DNA of 16,267 nt from JBQCHF01 sp051953655 (GCA_051953655.1 JBQCIO010000199.1:1-16267); one strand, 5' to 3'; positions 1 through 6,573 are shown, counted from the stretch's first letter. Numbers and translations are program-made. Notes: generated from the letters alone by a model not told the origin.

Positions 1-60
1 CCCCGCCGGGGGGGGCGCGCCCACGGGGCGCCCCTTGCCGCCCCCCCCCCCGCCACCGCC
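1..60. other. G/C homopolymer-rich window edge
   Basis: The first 60 bases are almost entirely runs of C and G, including a run of about ten C. The other end of the window (from about 16231) is made of the same kind of G/C runs and contains the same C-run/GGCGGG-type words. I see no gene here. The symmetry of the two ends suggests contig-end assembly or sequencing artefact rather than biology. Confidence 0.6.
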
Positions 61-71
61 CCCGTGTGGAT

Positions 72-108
72 GTTGGGGGGCCGCCCGGGGGGCGGGGCCC
101 CCCACAAC
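72..108. other. Strong GC hairpin upstream of tRNA-Val
   Basis: GTTG plus a G-run and CC (72-82) faces GG, a C-run and CAAC (96-108) with one bulged A, and the interior CGCCC/GGGCG can pair as well. It could be a rho-independent-type terminator of a gene lying before the window, as actinobacterial terminators often lack a U-tract. It is close to the suspicious edge sequence, so the homopolymer lengths may be wrong. Confidence 0.3.
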
Positions 109-200
109 CTTCCCCTCGAGCAGCCACCCGCCGGACGCCGCCACCATCCGCCGTCCCCGCCAAGTACGCTGCGCCGATACCGCCGCCGGTCAGGCGGTGC

Positions 201-275
201 GGGCGCATAGCTCAGCGGTAGAGCACCTGTCTTACACACAGGCGGTCGCTGGTTCGAGCCCAGCTGCGCCCACCA
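201..275 (+). tRNA. tRNA-Val, anticodon UAC, CCA encoded
   Basis: A full cloverleaf can be drawn by hand. The acceptor GGGCGCA (201-207) pairs with TGCGCCC (265-271). The D arm is GCTC/GAGC (210-224). The anticodon stem CCTGT/ACAGG (226-230, 238-242) encloses loop CTTACAC, giving anticodon TAC at 233-235. The T arm is GCTGG/CCAGC (248-252, 260-264) around TTCGAGC. The discriminator is A272 and the 3' CCA is encoded (273-275). Anticodon UAC reads valine GUA codons, which are rare in so GC-rich a genome. It stands alone, with no second tRNA next to it. Confidence 0.97.
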
Positions 276-360
276 CGACCACCTTCCACCCACCCCTCGT
301 CCCGTCCATCTGCAGCCGGACCAGGGGGTGGGGCGTTCCCGGCCCCGAGGTGGGGGCAGG

Positions 361-630
361 ATGTCGACCATGGCGCACGCAGCTCCCTCCTCCGGCTCCT
401 CGTCCTCCGGCCGCCACGCGCAGCCCGACCAGGGGCAGCCCGACCAGGGGCAGGGCGGCTCGCAGCTCCCCACCGGGCCCAGCGGCACCCCGCAGCGGGT
501 GCACCTGCAGGAGCGGGCCGGCGGGGAGAACGCGGTGGGCTGGCTCATGGCCGTCGTCGGGGCCGCCAGCATCGGCGTCGTCGTCGCGATCATCGTGGTG
601 CTGATCATCGGCGTGGTGCAGCGCGGCTGA
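361..630 (+). CDS. Small single-TM membrane protein, unknown function
   Basis: This 89-residue protein has a hydrophilic, Ser/Gly/Gln/Pro-rich N-terminal half and one strongly hydrophobic segment at about residues 60-85 (WLMAVVGAASIGVVVAIIVV and onward), ending in QRG. It has no cleavable signal, so it is probably a tail-anchored type inner-membrane protein. The ATG at 361 is preceded by GAGGTG (347-352) with 8-nt spacing, which decides the start over the ATG at 370. A perfect 15-bp tandem repeat (421-450) encodes QPDQG twice. I do not recognise a named family. It lies between tRNA-Val and the Nif3 operon, which has its own promoter-like box. That it is a real gene rests on the Shine-Dalgarno site and the clear TM helix. 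Confidence 0.65.
   Translation: MSTMAHAAPSSGSSSSGRHAQPDQGQPDQGQGGSQLPTGPSGTPQRVHLQERAGGENAVGWLMAVVGAASIGVVVAIIVVLIIGVVQRG
421..450 (+). repeat. 15-bp perfect tandem repeat, two copies
   Basis: The unit CAGCCCGACCAGGGG occurs twice head to tail inside the small membrane-protein gene. It adds five residues (QPDQG) per copy without disturbing the frame. Confidence 0.9.
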
Positions 631-658
631 GCGCACGCCGCTCCTGGCGGCGGCTCGC

Positions 659-664
659 TAGCCT
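659..664 (+). promoter_or_regulatory. TAGCCT -10 box, leaderless start of Nif3 gene
   Basis: TAGCCT ends 6 nt before the GTG at 671 and no Shine-Dalgarno sequence precedes that GTG. This matches the actinobacterial pattern of a TANNNT -10 element about 7 nt before the first base of a leaderless mRNA. I see no convincing -35 box. The same arrangement recurs at four other genes in the window. Confidence 0.55.
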
Positions 665-670
665 GCGGCC

Positions 671-1843
671 GTGCCCACCGACCCGTCCGCCGATCCTCCC
701 GTGCTGGCCGACGTCGTCCAGGTGCTCGACGGCCTCTACGACCCGCGCTGGGCCGAGGACTGGGACGCGGTCGGGCTCGCCCTCGGCGACCCCGCGCAAC
801 CGGTGCGGCGGGTGCTCCTGGCCGTCGACCCCGCCGACGAGGTCGTCGACGAGGCGGTGGCGTGGGGCGCCGACCTCCTGCTGACCCACCACCCGCTGTT
901 CCTGCGCGGGGTGCACGGCATCGCCGCCACCACGCCCAAGGGCGCGCGGGCGCACCGGCTCGTGCGGGCCGGCGTGGCCCTGTTCACGGCGCACACCAAC
1001 GCCGACTCCGCCGACCCCGGCGTGAGCGACGCGCTGGCCGCGGCCCTGGGGCTGGTCGGCACCCGGCCGCTCACGCCGCGTCCGGCCGACCCGCTGGACA
1101 AGCTCGTCGTCTTCGTGCCCACCACCGACGCCGAGCGCGTGCTCGACGCCCTCGCGGCGGCCGGCGCCGGACGGATGGGTGCCTACAGCCGCTGCGCGTG
1201 GACCACCACGGGCACCGGCACCTTCCGCCCCGAGCCCGGTGCCGCCCCGGCGATCGGCACGGTGGGGGAGGTCGAGAAGGTGGCCGAGACCCGGCTGGAG
1301 ACGGTGCTCCCGCGCGGCCGGCGGGCCGACGTCGTCGCCGCGCTGCGGGCCGCGCACCCCTACGAGGAACCCGCCTTCGACGTCCTCGAGCTGGCCTCGC
1401 AGCCCGGCCGGCTGGGCCTGGGCCGGGTGGGGATGCTGCCCGAGCCGGAGACCTTCGGCGCCTTCTGCGCCCGGGTGGCCGCCGCGCTGCCGGTCGCACC
1501 GGCCGGGGTGCGCGCCGCCGGCCGCTCCGACCGGGTGGTGCAGCGGGTCGCGGTGGTCGGCGGCGCCGGGGACACCGAGCTGGCCGCGGCTCGGGGCGCG
1601 GGCGTGGACGTGCTGGTCACGGCCGACCTGCGCCACCACCCGGCCGTGGAGGCGCTGGAGCAGCCCGGCTCGCCGGCGCTGGTCGACCCCGGGCACTGGG
1701 CCAGCGAGTGGCCGTGGCTGGCCGACGCCGCGGCCCGGCTCGTCGCCGGGCTGGCCGTGCGCGGCACTACGGTGGAGACCCGCGTCTCGACGCTCGTCAC
1801 CGACCCCTGGACCAGCCACGTCCAGCCACGTCCCGGGGTCTGA
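671..1843 (+). CDS. Nif3-like dinuclear metal-center hexameric protein (DUF34)
   Basis: This 390-residue protein belongs to the Nif3/YbgI/YqfO family, often labelled GTP cyclohydrolase I type 2. The biochemical role of the family is unsettled. The N-terminal lobe holds the metal-binding LLTHHP motif (H73, H74) and HTNADSADPG (H108, D112). The C-terminal lobe holds VTADLRHH and PGHWASE (H342, E346), matching the H/E ligand pair of E. coli YbgI. Residues about 140-245 form the inserted YqfO/CutA-like domain, seen as AHPYEEPAFDV, so this is the long form of the family. GTG at 671 is preferred because a TAGCCT box lies 6 nt upstream. It is followed by the zinc-ribbon and RNase H/phosphatase genes, the same order as Rv2230c-Rv2229c-Rv2228c, so the three are probably one transcription unit. 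Confidence 0.93.
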   Translation: MPTDPSADPPVLADVVQVLDGLYDPRWAEDWDAVGLALGDPAQPVRRVLLAVDPADEVVDEAVAWGADLLLTHHPLFLRGVHGIAATTPKGARAHRLVRAGVALFTAHTNADSADPGVSDALAAALGLVGTRPLTPRPADPLDKLVVFVPTTDAERVLDALAAAGAGRMGAYSRCAWTTTGTGTFRPEPGAAPAIGTVGEVEKVAETRLETVLPRGRRADVVAALRAAHPYEEPAFDVLELASQPGRLGLGRVGMLPEPETFGAFCARVAAALPVAPAGVRAAGRSDRVVQRVAVVGGAGDTELAAARGAGVDVLVTADLRHHPAVEALEQPGSPALVDPGHWASEWPWLADAAARLVAGLAVRGTTVETRVSTLVTDPWTSHVQPRPGV

Positions 1844-1883
1844 GCACCGGCCGCGACCAGAGCTGAAGACCCGAGCCACGTCC
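1814..1883 (+). repeat. Three copies of AGCCACGTCC around the nif3 stop
   Basis: AGCCACGTCC occurs at 1814-1823 and directly after at 1824-1833 (the last codons of the Nif3-like gene). It occurs once more at 1874-1883 in the gap before the zinc-ribbon gene. GACCCC (1802-1807) and GGGGTC (1835-1840) flank the first two copies as an inverted repeat. No function is known to me. Confidence 0.6.
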
Positions 1884-1903
1884 GAGTGCCACCTCTCGAG
1901 TGC

Positions 1904-1909
1904 AAGGAG
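1904..1909 (+). promoter_or_regulatory. Shine-Dalgarno AAGGAG that points to a CTG start
   Basis: AAGGAG is followed, after 6 nt, by CTG at 1916. No ATG, GTG or TTG lies at a suitable distance downstream. The in-frame GTG at 1886 lies upstream of this site and has no ribosome-binding site of its own. The site therefore favours initiation at CTG. Confidence 0.6.
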
Positions 1910-1915
1910 CCCGCG

Positions 1916-2659
1916 CTGAACGCCTCCGCGACCGACCAGCTGCGCCTGCTGGACCTGCAGGCCCTGGACACCCGCCTCGACCAGCTCGCCCACCGCCGCA
2001 AGACCCTGCCCGAGCACGCCGAGGTGCAGCGGCTCGAGGGGGTGCTGCGCGAGCTGCGCGACCGCATCGTGGCCGCGGAGACCGAGAAGAGCGACGTCGA
2101 GCGCGAGCAGGCCAAGGCCGAGACCGACGTGCAGCAGGTGCGCGACCGTGCTGCCCGCGACCAGCAGCGCCTCGACTCCGGCGCGGTGTCCAGCCCCCGT
2201 GAGCTCGAGCAGCTGCAGAGCGAGGTGGCCTCGCTGGCCCGGCGCCAGCAGGTGCTCGAGGACGAGGAGCTCGAGGTGATGCAGCGCCTCGAGGACGTCG
2301 AGCACCACCTGGCCGGGCTGCAGGGGCAGCGCGCGCAGACCCAGGCCGAGCTCGACGACGTCGTCGCCCGCCGCGACGCGCAGCTGGCCGAGGTGGCCCA
2401 GGAGGAGGCCACCACGAAGGACCTGCGCGGAACGCTCGGCGGCCAGATCGACGGCGCCCTGGTGACCCTCTACGAGAAGGTGCGCGGGCAGTCCGGCGGC
2501 ATCGGCGCCGCCCCGCTGCTGCAGCGCCGGTGCATGGGCTGCCGGCTCGAGCTCAACACCACCGACCTCGGACGCATCCGCACCGCCGCCGAGGACGAGG
2601 TGCTGCGCTGCGAGGAGTGCCGCCGGATCCTGGTGCGCACGCCCGAGTCCGGGCTGTGA
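1916..2659 (+). CDS. Coiled-coil, C4 zinc-ribbon protein (DUF164 family)
   Basis: With the CTG start the protein is 247 residues, close to the length I recall for M. tuberculosis Rv2229c. It begins MNASATDQLRLLDLQ, matching where relatives begin. Residues about 5-185 form one long heptad-rich helical hairpin full of E, Q, R and L, without membrane segments. The C-terminus is a zinc ribbon of the zf-RING_7 type with CMGC (C206, C209) and CEEC (C232, C235). Chlamydial CT398 and Helicobacter relatives are described as nucleic-acid or secretion-linked adaptors, but no activity is established. The annotated alternative is GTG 1886, ten residues longer. The stop overlaps the next start by 4 nt (GTGA), so it is translationally coupled to the RNase H/phosphatase, which suggests a shared job in RNA or DNA-hybrid handling (inference). 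Confidence 0.9.
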   Translation: MNASATDQLRLLDLQALDTRLDQLAHRRKTLPEHAEVQRLEGVLRELRDRIVAAETEKSDVEREQAKAETDVQQVRDRAARDQQRLDSGAVSSPRELEQLQSEVASLARRQQVLEDEELEVMQRLEDVEHHLAGLQGQRAQTQAELDDVVARRDAQLAEVAQEEATTKDLRGTLGGQIDGALVTLYEKVRGQSGGIGAAPLLQRRCMGCRLELNTTDLGRIRTAAEDEVLRCEECRRILVRTPESGL

Positions 2660-3798
2660 GCCGCTTCGTCGTCGAGGCCGACGGCGGCTCGCGCGGCAAC
2701 CCGGGACCGGCCGCGTTCGGTGCCCTGGTGCGCGACGCCGCCAGCGGCGAGGTGCTGGCCGAGGCCGCCGAGCACATCGGGGTCGCCACCAACAACGTCG
2801 CCGAGTACCGCGGGCTCATCGCGGGCCTGCGCGCCGTGGCCGAGCTCGACCCGGCCGCCGACGTCGAGGTGCGGATGGACTCCAAGCTCGTGGTGGAGCA
2901 GATGTCCGGGCGCTGGAAGGTCAAGCACCCGGACATGAAGCCGCTCGCGCTGGAGGCCTCGCGGGTGCTCCCGCGAGCGCGGATCAGCTACACCTGGGTG
3001 CCCCGGGAGCGGAACAAGGCCGCCGACGCCCTGGTCAACCAGGCGCTGGACGCGGCGCTGCGGGGGGAGGAGTGGACCCCGCGCGAGCTGCCGGCGCCGG
3101 CCACCGTGCTCGAGCCGGCGGAGCCCGCTCAGGTGCCCTCGGCGCCCGCGCTGCCCCGGCCGCGACCGGACCTCGGACCGGGCACCACCTTCGTGCTGGC
3201 CCGGCACGGGGCCACCGCGCACACCCTGCGTCGGCTGTTCTCCGGCAGCGGCGGTGAGGACCCGCCGCTGTCCGAGGAGGGGATGGTGCAGGCCGAGCGG
3301 CTGGCCGTGGCCGTGCTGGCCCGCGGCGAGGTCGACGCGGTGGTCTGCTCCCCGCTGCAGCGGTGCCTGCAGACCGCCGAGGAGGTGGCGCTGCGGCTCG
3401 GGCTGCAGGTGCGCGTGGAGCCGGACCTGCGCGAGTGCGACTTCGGGGCCTGGGAGGGGCTGACCTTCGCGCAGGCCCGCGAGCGCGACCCGGAGGCCTT
3501 CGACGCCTGGCTCGCCTCCCCGTCGGTGCCGGCGCCGGGCGGGGAGTCGCTGGAGCAGGTGGCGGCCCGGGTGCGGGTGGCCCGGGACAAGGCGATCGCC
3601 CGCTTCCCCGGCCAGACCGTGCTCGCGGTCACCCACGTCACCCCGATCAAGGTGCTGGTGGCCGAGGCGCTGGGGGCGCCGCTGCCGGCGCTGCACCGGA
3701 TGCACCTCGACGCCGCCACGCTCTCGGTCGTGTCCTGGTGGGCCGACGGCGGGGCGTCGCTGCGGCTGTTCAACGACGGCTCGCACCTGCGCGGCTGA
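2656..3798 (+). CDS. Bifunctional RNase H / histidine-family acid phosphatase
   Basis: This 380-residue fusion is of the Rv2228c type. Residues 1-140 form a type I RNase H that cleaves RNA in RNA-DNA hybrids. The catalytic acidic set is visible as D9 (ADGGSRGN), E50 (NNVAEYRG), D75 (RMDSKLVVEQ) and D124 (KAADALVNQA). A Pro/Ala linker (about 141-175) leads to a histidine phosphatase of the CobC / alpha-ribazole phosphatase branch. It has RHG at 183-185, the acid residue E260 in LRECDFGAWEG, and H327 in VTHVTPIK. In mycobacteria the C-terminal domain has phosphatase activity and links to cobalamin assembly. The start GTG at 2656 is set by the GTGA overlap with the zinc-ribbon gene. The NUDIX gene begins 4 nt after the stop. 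Confidence 0.95.
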   Translation: MSRFVVEADGGSRGNPGPAAFGALVRDAASGEVLAEAAEHIGVATNNVAEYRGLIAGLRAVAELDPAADVEVRMDSKLVVEQMSGRWKVKHPDMKPLALEASRVLPRARISYTWVPRERNKAADALVNQALDAALRGEEWTPRELPAPATVLEPAEPAQVPSAPALPRPRPDLGPGTTFVLARHGATAHTLRRLFSGSGGEDPPLSEEGMVQAERLAVAVLARGEVDAVVCSPLQRCLQTAEEVALRLGLQVRVEPDLRECDFGAWEGLTFAQARERDPEAFDAWLASPSVPAPGGESLEQVAARVRVARDKAIARFPGQTVLAVTHVTPIKVLVAEALGAPLPALHRMHLDAATLSVVSWWADGGASLRLFNDGSHLRG

Positions 3799-3802
3799 CG
3801 CG

Positions 3803-4441
3803 GTGTCAGCACCATCCCCACCCAGGGAGGGCTGGCTCGGCCGGGTGCGCGAGCTGCAGTCGATCGCCGCGGCGGGGCTGGCCTACGCGACCTCGCCGTA
3901 CGACCTCGAGCGCTACGAGCGGCTGCGCGAGCTGGCCACGCTCATGACCGCCGAGCTGGTCGGCGCCCCGCCGCAGCAGGTGCGGATGCTGTTCCAGCGC
4001 GAGCCGGGCTACCTCACGCCCAAGCTCGACGTGCGCGCCGCGGTGCCGGACGGGCAGGGCCGGCTGCTCATGGTGCGCGAGGCGCAGGACGGGCTGTGGA
4101 CGCTTCCCGGCGGCTGGGCCGACGTCGGGGAGTCCGCCGGGGAGGGCGCGGTCCGCGAGGTGCGCGAGGAGAGCGGCTACGAGGTGGTGGTCGACCGGCT
4201 GCTCGGGCTCTACGAGCGCGAGCGGTGGGGCCACCCGCCGATGCCGTTCTTCACCCTCAAGGTGGTGGTGGCCTGCCGGCTGGTCGGCGGGTCGGCCGCC
4301 ACGAGCCACGAGACCCTCGACGTCGGCTGGTTCGGGGCGGGGGAGGAGCCGCCGCTGTCCGAGGGGCGGCTGTCGCCGGGGCTGCTGGCGCGGGTGCGCG
4401 AGCTCGTCGCCGACCCGTCGCTGCCGGCGGACCTGGATTGA
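3803..4441 (+). CDS. NUDIX hydrolase with N-terminal NUDIX_N domain
   Basis: This 212-residue protein has an N-terminal helical domain of about 65 residues (WLGRVRELQSIAAAGLAYAT, then LERYERL), typical of the NUDIX_N family. A NUDIX fold follows. The NUDIX box is complete from G104 to Y126: GWADVGE, seven residues, then REVREESGY, with the metal-binding glutamates E119, E122 and E123. Such enzymes hydrolyse a nucleoside diphosphate linked to another group. ADP-ribose-like substrates are common in this subfamily, but the substrate cannot be read from sequence. GTG 3803 lies 4 nt after the stop of the RNase H/phosphatase gene, so it is probably the last gene of the operon. The gene converges on the ArsB-type gene across a 55-bp gap made mostly of 11-bp repeats. 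Confidence 0.92.
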   Translation: MSAPSPPREGWLGRVRELQSIAAAGLAYATSPYDLERYERLRELATLMTAELVGAPPQQVRMLFQREPGYLTPKLDVRAAVPDGQGRLLMVREAQDGLWTLPGGWADVGESAGEGAVREVREESGYEVVVDRLLGLYERERWGHPPMPFFTLKVVVACRLVGGSAATSHETLDVGWFGAGEEPPLSEGRLSPGLLARVRELVADPSLPADLD

Positions 4442-4448
4442 CCGCTGA

Positions 4449-4492
4449 CCGACGGCTGGCCGAGGGCTGGCCGAGGTCTGACCGAGGTCTGG
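4449..4492. repeat. Four tandem 11-bp repeats between convergent genes
   Basis: Four head-to-tail units are CCGACGGCTGG, CCGAGGGCTGG, CCGAGGTCTGA and CCGAGGTCTGG (4449-4459, 4460-4470, 4471-4481, 4482-4492). They fill nearly all of the 55 bp between the NUDIX stop and the ArsB-type stop. They are not self-complementary, so this is not a classical hairpin terminator. Confidence 0.85.
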
Positions 4493-4496
4493 GCGG

Positions 4497-5633
4497 CTAG
4501 CGGGTCAGCAGCAGGGCGGCGGTCGACGTGGCCAGCAGCAGCGGGACGCCGACCAGGCCGGTGAGGGCGAACTCGCGGGCGCTCACCACGACGCCGCGGG
4601 CGCGGCAGCGCTCGCGCCACAGCAGCGTGGCCAGCGAGCCCCACAGCAGCACCAGCGGGCCGAGGTCGACGCCGAGCAGGAGCGCGAGGTGACGGTCGGT
4701 GCCGGCGGCGACCGGCTCCAGCGCGAGGTAGGCGGGCAGGTTGTTCACCACGTTGGCCCCGGCGGCCGAGACAGCGCCCAGGCGCAGCAGGTCGGCGTAG
4801 GAGGTGCCGTGCCCGGCGACGTCGCCGAGCAGGCGGTCCAGGCCGTGCACCTGCAGCGCCTGCACCACGAGGAACAGCCCGGCCACCAGCAGGACCAGCC
4901 GCCAGGGGACCAGCTGCCAGCGCAGCGACTCCCGACGTCGCCAGGCGAAGACCGCCGTCAGGACCGCCGCGCAGCCCAGCGCCACGACGGTCACGTTCAC
5001 CTCGAGCAGCACGAGCACCGCGAACGCGGCCACCACCGCGGCGGCCGCGCGCAGCAGCACGGCGTCGTCGGGCACCTCGTGCTCGGGCACCGGGTAGGAG
5101 CCGCGCAGGGCCTGGTGGTGCCGGACGCCGAGCACCGCCACGGTGACGACGAGCGCGGCCAGCGCGGGCAGCGCCATCCGGGTGGCGAAGCCGAGCACAC
5201 CGAGGTCCAGGGTGTGCAGCGCCAGCAGGTTGGTCAGGTTGGAGACCGGCAGCAGCAGGCTGGTGGTGTTGGACAGCCACACCGTGGCCATGGCGAAGGG
5301 GAGCGCGGGCAGGTCGAGCTGCGCGCACAGCGCGAGCACCACGGGGGTGAGCAGGACCGCGGTGGTGTCCAGGCTGAGCAACGTGGTCGTCACCGCGCCG
5401 ATGGCGACCACGAGCAGGAAGAGCACCGGGGTACGGCCGCGGCCGAGCCGGGCGGCGGCGCGCGCGGTGACATCGAAGAGACCTGCGGCGTCGGCGAGCT
5501 CGGCCACCACGGTGATGCCGACGAGGAACAGCAGCACCGGCGCGACCCGGGAGAGGACGTCGGCGGCGTCGGCGGTGGGGAGCAGCCGGGTGAGGACGAC
5601 GAGCAGCCCGCCCGCGGTCGCCAGAGCCCACAC
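4497..5633 (-). CDS. ArsB/SLC13-type membrane permease
   Basis: This 378-residue polytopic membrane protein has around ten hydrophobic segments. Signature stretches are PVLLFLVGITVVAELADAAG, LSLDTTAVLLTPVVLAL, WLSNTTSLLLPVSNLTNLLA and VVNNLPAYLAL near the C-terminus. They mark the ArsB/NhaD ion-transporter superfamily and most resemble ArsB arsenite/antimonite pumps, though the substrate is not proven. No arsR, arsC or arsA is nearby, so another anion is possible. GTG 5633 is chosen because it lies 2 nt after the yaaA stop and directly before the first membrane segment. An ATG at 5705 would overlap yaaA and add a non-hydrophobic Arg-rich stretch. There is no clear Shine-Dalgarno site, so translation is probably coupled to yaaA. 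TAG stop at 4497-4499. Confidence 0.87.
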   Translation of the reverse strand: MWALATAGGLLVVLTRLLPTADAADVLSRVAPVLLFLVGITVVAELADAAGLFDVTARAAARLGRGRTPVLFLLVVAIGAVTTTLLSLDTTAVLLTPVVLALCAQLDLPALPFAMATVWLSNTTSLLLPVSNLTNLLALHTLDLGVLGFATRMALPALAALVVTVAVLGVRHHQALRGSYPVPEHEVPDDAVLLRAAAAVVAAFAVLVLLEVNVTVVALGCAAVLTAVFAWRRRESLRWQLVPWRLVLLVAGLFLVVQALQVHGLDRLLGDVAGHGTSYADLLRLGAVSAAGANVVNNLPAYLALEPVAAGTDRHLALLLGVDLGPLVLLWGSLATLLWRERCRARGVVVSAREFALTGLVGVPLLLATSTAALLLTR

Positions 5634-5635
5634 GG

Positions 5636-6412
5636 TCAGGCGACCAGGACGACGTCGAGCGTCCGGGCGGCACCTCGCCTGGCGTCGGCCAGCTCCACCT
5701 TCCACCGCTCCGACAGCGCGTCGGCGAGCGCCTCCGGGGTGCGCGGGGCGGCACCGGTCTCGAGCAGGTGCCGGGCGACCTCGCCGCGGGTGTGCTTGGC
5801 CATGTGCGAGACGACGCTGCGCTTGCCGTTCTCCTCGCGGAAGACGCGGACGGCGACGGTGCGGGGGGCGAGGTCGCGGTCCGGGCGCCAGGCCGCCACG
5901 TAGGTGGCCGAGCGGAGGTCGACGACCAGGCCGTGCCCGGCGGCGGCCGGGAGGACCTCAGCCAGCGGCTCGCGCCAGAGCGAGGCCAGCGGACCGGTGC
6001 CGGGCAGGGCCACGTCCATCGACAGCCGGTAGGAGGGCACCCGGTCGGTGAGGCGCAGCGCGCCGAACAGGGCGCTGACGACGACGAGCTGCCGGGTCGC
6101 GCGCCGGCGTGCGGCGGCGTCGAGGGTGCTCACCGACAGGGCGTCGTAGAGGACGCCGGTGTAGAGCGCCGCGGCCGGCAGCGTGGGTGCGGTGAGCAGC
6201 GCCGCGTCCTTGTCCACCTCGCCGGCCAGGCCGGGGGTGAGGCCGAGGACGTCGACGGCCCGGTCGCGGTCCCCGCAGAGCGCCACCAGCTCGCTGAGGA
6301 CCCGCTCACGGGCGGCCGTGAGCTTCGGGAAGGACAGTGCGGCCAGGTCCAGCGTCTTGCCCCGCCGGGGCGTGGTCGCTTTGCCCTCGCTGGGCGGAAG
6401 GAGCAGGAGCAC
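5636..6412 (-). CDS. yaaA: Peroxide stress protein YaaA (DUF328/UPF0246)
   Basis: This 258-residue protein has the family marks LLPPSEGK at the extreme N-terminus, ALYTGVLYDAL near residue 85, VPSYRLSM in the middle and VVSHMAKHTRGEVARHLL near the C-terminus. Its length is normal for the family. In E. coli YaaA is induced by OxyR and limits intracellular iron and DNA damage under peroxide; the fold binds DNA. GTG at 6412 is chosen because the conserved LLPPSEGK follows at once and a TAGCCT box lies 7 nt upstream. The in-frame ATG at 6511 would add 33 unrelated residues and run into the palindrome at 6480-6573. It is the first gene of a two-gene unit with the ArsB-type permease. Confidence 0.94.
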   Translation of the reverse strand: MLLLLPPSEGKATTPRRGKTLDLAALSFPKLTAARERVLSELVALCGDRDRAVDVLGLTPGLAGEVDKDAALLTAPTLPAAALYTGVLYDALSVSTLDAAARRRATRQLVVVSALFGALRLTDRVPSYRLSMDVALPGTGPLASLWREPLAEVLPAAAGHGLVVDLRSATYVAAWRPDRDLAPRTVAVRVFREENGKRSVVSHMAKHTRGEVARHLLETGAAPRTPEALADALSERWKVELADARRGAARTLDVVLVA

Positions 6413-6419
6413 GGCGTCG

Positions 6420-6425
6420 AGGCTA
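6420..6425 (-). promoter_or_regulatory. TAGCCT -10 box, leaderless start of yaaA
   Basis: Read on the minus strand, TAGCCT is followed by 7 nt and then the GTG of yaaA. There is no Shine-Dalgarno sequence. The box is identical to the one before the Nif3-like gene. Confidence 0.55.
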
Positions 6426-6479
6426 CGGTCCGCGCCCTGGTCCGGCACCCAGGGGGTGGGCCGTGCGGGGCGGCCCGGG

Positions 6480-6573
6480 TCGGAACGATCACGTGGGCGC
6501 GATCCTTCCATGCTTACCGCGACAGATCTGTCGCGGGAGGCATGGATCGATCACGGGGACGTGATCGTTCCGA
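6480..6573. repeat. 94-bp near-perfect palindrome in the yaaA upstream gap
   Basis: Bases i and 13053-i are complementary at 39 of 47 positions. The outer arms are a perfect 15-bp inverted repeat, TCGGAACGATCACGT (6480-6494) against ACGTGATCGTTCCGA (6559-6573). The core at 6517-6536 is a perfect 20-bp palindrome centred on AGATCT. The middle segment carries CCATGC/GCATGG. Six GATC sites fall inside. The right arm also contains its own inverted repeat CGATCAC-N6-GTGATCG (6548-6567). It sits about 55 bp upstream of the yaaA -10 box and about 130 bp after the stop of the upstream operon. It could be a terminator, a multi-site operator, or a small mobile palindromic element. Confidence 0.9.

Noticed and set aside
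1..60. Poly-Pro coding region and unusual G/C repeats at the left edge, matched by the right edge (16231-16267)
   Set aside because: Self-complementary homopolymer runs at both window ends are typical of assembly or base-calling artefacts and should not be read as genes or repeats.
605..2308. Very long minus-strand open frame antisense to the Nif3-like and zinc-ribbon genes
   Set aside because: Its translation is low in recognisable motifs and rich in Gly/Arg/His. It is a GC-driven shadow of the well-supported plus-strand genes.
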